Positions 1 to 8,240 of a stretch of DNA of 8,240 nucleotides are shown one piece after another. Made by a program: the position numbers and the translations under genes. The notes under the pieces were generated by a model. The model searched no databases. It worked only from the letters and a program-made list of their open reading frames with translations, and was not told the origin of the DNA. The stretch comes from JBBQZL01 sp038207745 (GTDB taxonomy: Bacteria; Actinomycetota; Thermoleophilia; Solirubrobacterales; 70-9): positions 1 through 8,240 of the forward strand of contig JBBQZL010000125.1 of assembly GCA_038207745.1 (NCBI GenBank), written 5' to 3'. Positions within the stretch are counted from its first letter, which is position 1. Each line of letters starts with the position of its first letter.

Positions 1-25
1 GGCCCGGATTGGCGTCGCATACCGC

Positions 26-69
26 CGCCACTCCGGGACGGTGGCGTATTCCAGGGGCCTGGGTGCCCC
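26..69 (-). other. Two GC-rich hairpins after the regulator
   Basis: Downstream of the regulator stop are two perfect inverted repeats. GGGGC/GCCCC at 54-58 and 65-69 has a 6-base loop; CGCCAC/GTGGCG at 26-31 and 41-46 has a 9-base loop. Neither is followed by a T-run on the minus strand, so an intrinsic terminator is possible but not shown. The rest of 1-91 shows no gene. Confidence 0.3.
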
Positions 70-91
70 GACAAGCTGGGGTTGGTCCGCG

Positions 92-1378
92 TCAGCGCAG
101 CGAGCCGATGCCCATCACGCGCATCACCTTGAGGCCGAAGCTGAGCCGCTCGCGTCCATCAGAGGAATCGATGTCGTGACCACAGAGATCCCGGACCCTG
201 CCGAGGCGATAGCGGATCGTATGACGGTGGGCGAAGAGCTGTTCGGCGGTCGGCGCGATGTTGCCGTCGTTGGCGAGGAAGGCCTCGATCGTCGCGACAA
301 GCTCGGTTCCGTATTGCTCGTCGTAGGCGACCAGCGGGGCGATCGTGTCGAGGTAGAAGCGCTCGAGCTCGCCGGGGTCTTCACTCATCGTCGCCAGCAG
401 TAGGCGGTAGGAACCGGTGTCCTCGAAGGCAAGGGTGCCGGTTCCGTCGGCCTCGGCGACATTTGTCGCGAGCACGGCCTCCTTGCCGGCGCGAAAGAGA
501 TCCGAGGCGGTTTCGGCCCAGCGGCTGTATCCAACGGTGATGCCAAAGCCATCCAGCCCGATCGACAGCTCACGCGCGAGCGTCGCGGCGGTCTTGGCGA
601 GCTGCGCCTCACCGGCCAGCGGCACCAGCGAGTGGACCTCCGTCCGATGCCCGTCGCGAACCAGGGTCGTCAGCGTTCCGGCGCTGACCGTGCGGACGGC
701 GCGACCGGAGATCGTCAGTGCACGGGCACGCCAATCCTTCCTGCGGGCGCCGTCGGGGGATATCCGGGCGACGATCACGCCGGCGCCGGCTTCGAGGTCG
801 GAGCCGAGTGCCGCTGCACGGGTGATGATCTCGGCTGCGTCGGTGATCTCCCTCCCGAGTACCGCCCGGACGAATGCCCTCGCAGCCTCATCGCTGGCCC
901 ATTCCGGAGACCGTGAGCGCTCCAGCTCCAGCGCCAGCAGAGCCGAGATCGCCCGGACGAGCCCGTCGCCGACGTCCTTGCTCCGCAGGCGCAGGCGCAG
1001 CTCGCCGACCTTGGATCCCGCCACCTTCAGGTCCAGCGATTCGACCCCGTTGGCGGCGCCGTCGATCAGCTTGCGCTCCTCGTCTGCCGACCGTGCCGCC
1101 ACCGCAAGGACGGCGCTGGAGCGATCGATCACCGCAATGCTGGCGCCGAGCGCCTGTCCAGCCGCCCGTGTCACAGCGGGCATCCCCGCGCCGGACTCGA
1201 TCGTCTCGGCCAGGGTGGTCAGCAGATTGTCGGGTCCCGGTGCCGCGGCCGGTTTCGCGGAGCTGCCTGGCTCCGGCTTTGGCTTGACGACGGCTGCATC
1301 GGCCTTCAGCTTTGCTGCAGTCGCCTTTCCACCCGCCGGCTTCCGCGCTGCTGCCTTGGCTGTCTTCTCGGTTGCCAT
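92..1378 (-). CDS. PucR/CdaR-family transcriptional regulator
   Basis: Probable DNA-binding regulator, 428 residues. The best-defined part is the C-terminal PucR-type helix-turn-helix (about 357-415), with LVATIEAFLANDGNI followed by AHRHTIRYRLGRV (383-395), the hallmark recognition region. Before it, about 195-310 resembles the degenerate GGDEF-like region of CdaR regulators (LDGFGITVGYSRWAET, 275-290). Residues about 53-155 look like a divergent GAF-type sensor, a weak assignment. Residues 1-48 form a low-complexity tail with nine lysines among Ala and Pro (KPKPEP, AKPAAAP), probably disordered. No membrane segment or signal peptide is seen. The ATG at 1378 lies two bases after the glnA stop (TAG CG ATG). 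An in-frame Met at 1444 would overlap glnA by 64 bases and is less likely. No good Shine-Dalgarno lies at normal distance, so expression probably depends on translational coupling to glnA. PucR relatives elsewhere control purine, sugar-acid or amino-acid metabolism; a nitrogen role here is inferred from position only. Confidence 0.85.
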   Translation of the reverse strand: MATEKTAKAAARKPAGGKATAAKLKADAAVVKPKPEPGSSAKPAAAPGPDNLLTTLAETIESGAGMPAVTRAAGQALGASIAVIDRSSAVLAVAARSADEERKLIDGAANGVESLDLKVAGSKVGELRLRLRSKDVGDGLVRAISALLALELERSRSPEWASDEAARAFVRAVLGREITDAAEIITRAAALGSDLEAGAGVIVARISPDGARRKDWRARALTISGRAVRTVSAGTLTTLVRDGHRTEVHSLVPLAGEAQLAKTAATLARELSIGLDGFGITVGYSRWAETASDLFRAGKEAVLATNVAEADGTGTLAFEDTGSYRLLLATMSEDPGELERFYLDTIAPLVAYDEQYGTELVATIEAFLANDGNIAPTAEQLFAHRHTIRYRLGRVRDLCGHDIDSSDGRERLSFGLKVMRVMGIGSLR

Positions 1379-1380
1379 CG

Positions 1381-2757
1381 CTATAGAACGGGCAGGTAGC
1401 GCTCCAGCTCCCACCTGCTCACCTGAACCCGGTACTCCTGCCACTCGGCCCGCTTGGCCTCGACATAGCGATCAAAGATGTGGTCGCCGAGTGCGCGTCT
1501 GACCAGCTCTGAGTCAGCCATCGTCTCGACCGCCTCACCGAGTGTGGCGGGCAGCCGGCCGATTCCGCGCTCGTCCAGCTCCGATGGGCTGAGCTCGTAG
1601 AGGTTTGCGTCCAGCGGCTCGGGGAACTCGTACTCGCGCTCGATGCCTTCGAGCCCGGCGTGCAGAAGGCCGGCAAAGGTGAGGTACGGATTACAGGATG
1701 GGTCGGGACACCGCAACTCGACCCTGGTCGAGTTGTCCTTGCCAGGCTGGAACATCGGCACCCGGACCAGCGCCGATCTGTTCCTCTGCGACCAGGCCGA
1801 GAAAACGGGCGCCTCATAACCGGGGACCAGCCGCTTGTAGCTGTTGACGTTCGGGGCGAACAGAGCCGAGAGCTCGTTGGCGTGGGTCAGCAGGCCGGCG
1901 ATGAAGTGCTTCGCGGTATCCGAGAGATGGTGTCTCGCATCCCCGTCGTGGAAGGCGTTCTTGCCCTTCTTGAACAGCGACTGATGGACGTGCATCCCGG
2001 AGCCGTTTTCGCCGAACAGCGGTTTCGGCATGAAGGTCGCATAGACCCCGTGTGAGTGTGCGATCTCCTTGACCACGATGCGATAGGTCATCGCGTTGTC
2101 GGCCATCTGCAGGGCGTCGGCGTAGCGCATGTCGATCTCGTGCTGGGAGGGCCCGACCTCGTGATGGCTGTACTCGACGTCGATCCCGACCGCCTTCAGG
2201 GCGGTGGCCGTGTCCCGGCGCAGGTCCGAGGCGGCGTCGAGGGTGGTGAGATCGAAGTAGCCGCCCTTGTCGAGGATCACCGGCTGGCCGTCCTCGTTGA
2301 GCTGGTCACTCTCGAAGTAGAAGAACTCGAGCTCGGGACCGACGTAGAACTCGTCAAAGCCCATCTTGCGCATCCGCTTGAGCGCCGTGTGCATGATCCG
2401 CCTCGGGTCGCCGACATAGGGCTCGCCGCCCGGAACCAGGATGTTGCAGAACAGGCGCGCAACCGAGCCCCTGCTGTCGTCGCCACCGTCGGTGCGCCAT
2501 GGCAGCACCGCGTAGGTATTGGGGTCGGGCATCGCGATCATGTCCGACTCTTCGGTCGAGTGGAACCCGGTTATCGACGACCCGTCAAAGCCCATGCCCT
2601 CGCTCAGGGCAACCACCAGTTGTTCCTTTCCGACCGCGAAGCTCTTCAGCTGGCCGACGATGTCGGTGAACCAGAAACGGATGAACTCGACACCGTCGCG
2701 CTCGACCTGCTCAAGCACCTCATCGGCGCTCATATTCGGCTTGGGGCTCGGTGTCAT
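1381..2757 (-). CDS. glnA: Glutamine synthetase, class I (alpha-like)
   Basis: Glutamine synthetase, 458 residues: glutamate + ammonia + ATP to glutamine, cytosolic, normally a dodecamer. It has the N-terminal signature FDGSSITGFHSTEESD (57-72) and the ATP-site signature KPLFGENGSGMHVHQS (245-260). Metal and substrate residues appear in PELEFF (E142, E144), HHEVGPSQHEID (E200, E207), NSYKRLVPGYEAP (R309, flap E315), NRSALVRVP (R327, R332) and STRVELR (R345, E347, R349). The linker after PELEFF is short, lacking the roughly 25-residue insertion of the adenylylated beta class, and the C-terminus (RLPATLGEAV, EAKRAEW, ERYLPVL) resembles Bacillus GlnA, so I place it with the alpha type. Two oddities: S67 replaces the Arg62 used for glutamine feedback in Bacillus, and Y387 sits in NLYEL, resembling the adenylylation-site context but lacking its Arg/Lys. 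It has its own ribosome binding site and a candidate promoter in the gap after gltD. Confidence 0.97.
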   Translation of the reverse strand: MTPSPKPNMSADEVLEQVERDGVEFIRFWFTDIVGQLKSFAVGKEQLVVALSEGMGFDGSSITGFHSTEESDMIAMPDPNTYAVLPWRTDGGDDSRGSVARLFCNILVPGGEPYVGDPRRIMHTALKRMRKMGFDEFYVGPELEFFYFESDQLNEDGQPVILDKGGYFDLTTLDAASDLRRDTATALKAVGIDVEYSHHEVGPSQHEIDMRYADALQMADNAMTYRIVVKEIAHSHGVYATFMPKPLFGENGSGMHVHQSLFKKGKNAFHDGDARHHLSDTAKHFIAGLLTHANELSALFAPNVNSYKRLVPGYEAPVFSAWSQRNRSALVRVPMFQPGKDNSTRVELRCPDPSCNPYLTFAGLLHAGLEGIEREYEFPEPLDANLYELSPSELDERGIGRLPATLGEAVETMADSELVRRALGDHIFDRYVEAKRAEWQEYRVQVSRWELERYLPVL

Positions 2758-2765
2758 CTGCTCGG

Positions 2766-2770
2766 CTCCT
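2766..2770 (-). promoter_or_regulatory. Ribosome binding site of glnA
   Basis: AGGAG lies eight bases before the ATG at 2757. This supports that codon over the in-frame Met eight codons further on (2733). It is the clearest Shine-Dalgarno sequence at any gene start in the window, in contrast to the poor ones before gltD and the regulator. Confidence 0.75.
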
Positions 2771-2797
2771 GGTCGTTTTCGCTGTCTGCCAATGCGG

Positions 2798-2825
2798 ATT
2801 ATCCCCGCTGCAGGCCATTTGTCGT
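2798..2825 (-). promoter_or_regulatory. Candidate sigma-70-like promoter for glnA
   Basis: Reading the minus strand, ACGACA (2825-2820; 4 of 6 matches to TTGACA) is followed after 16 bases by GATAAT (2803-2798; 5 of 6 matches to TATAAT), about 40 bases upstream of the glnA ATG. The -10 sits inside an imperfect dyad, GCGGGGATAATCCGC, whose GCGG/CCGC arms could act as an operator. The 127-bp gap between gltD and glnA, in an otherwise tightly packed cluster, supports a separate promoter here. I saw no clear match to the GlnR box or the TnrA site, and no glutamine riboswitch. The call is by eye only. Confidence 0.45.
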
Positions 2826-2844
2826 CTTCCGGGCGCTGCCGAAG

Positions 2845-2868
2845 CCGGGCCTGACAATCGATGCCCGG
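2845..2868 (-). other. Hairpin downstream of gltD
   Basis: A perfect 6-bp inverted repeat (CCGGGC / GCCCGG, with a 12-base loop) starts 17 bases after the gltD stop. No run of T follows on the minus strand, so it does not look like a standard intrinsic terminator. It may slow polymerase, protect the gltBD message end, or be chance in GC-rich sequence. Confidence 0.3.
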
Positions 2869-2884
2869 TCCGGTTCGCTGCTAC

Positions 2885-8240
<5,356 letters not shown>

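Noticed and set aside
1381..1444. Upstream regulator start at 1444
   Set aside because: It would overlap the conserved GlnA C-terminus by 64 bases, and the added residues are just glnA read in another frame; the ATG at 1378 gives a clean junction.
417..1502. Long plus-strand open frame opposite the regulator (361 codons)
   Set aside because: It is antisense to a protein with clear domains, its Ser/Arg/Ala-rich translation resembles no family, and it continues into the glnA 3' end. High GC content produces such open frames.
2758..2884. Glutamine riboswitch, or GlnR/TnrA site, in the glnA leader
   Set aside because: I found no conserved riboswitch core and no spaced GTNAC/GAAAC or TGTNA-N7-TNACA pattern. 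A covariance-model search would settle the riboswitch question.

Overview
The window is a compact, one-directional nitrogen-assimilation cluster from a high-GC bacterium. Every supported gene lies on the minus strand, so transcription runs from high to low coordinates: gltB (its start lies beyond the right edge), gltD, glnA, then a PucR/CdaR-type regulator. The strong GC bias at third codon positions, the Bacillus-like (alpha-type) class I glutamine synthetase and the PucR-family regulator suggest an actinobacterial lineage, possibly Thermoleophilia-like. That placement is an inference from protein style and was not tested.

Layout. 8240-4324: large subunit of glutamate synthase, missing its N-terminus with the catalytic cysteine. 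4324-2885: small subunit, whose ATG overlaps the gltB stop codon in a TAATG junction. 2884-2758: a 127-bp gap, the only substantial non-coding stretch, holding a hairpin, a candidate promoter and a good ribosome binding site for glnA. 2757-1381: class I glutamine synthetase. 1378-92: a 428-residue regulator with a lysine/alanine/proline-rich N-terminal tail, a weakly defined GAF-like region, a degenerate GGDEF-like (CdaR) region and a C-terminal PucR helix-turn-helix. It starts two bases after the glnA stop. 91-1: short non-coding sequence with two GC-rich hairpins and no recognisable gene.

How the genes work together. GlnA makes glutamine from glutamate, ammonia and ATP. GltBD then uses glutamine, 2-oxoglutarate and NADPH to make two glutamates, closing the GS-GOGAT cycle. 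The regulator is positioned to be co-translated with GlnA and is a reasonable candidate for local nitrogen control, but its ligand and targets cannot be read from the sequence.

The enzymes are ordinary core metabolism. The points worth a second look are the tight glnA-regulator coupling, the histone-H1-like tail on the regulator, and a serine in GlnA where the Bacillus enzyme has its glutamine-feedback arginine. I found no mobile element, CRISPR array, RNA gene or clearly new system.
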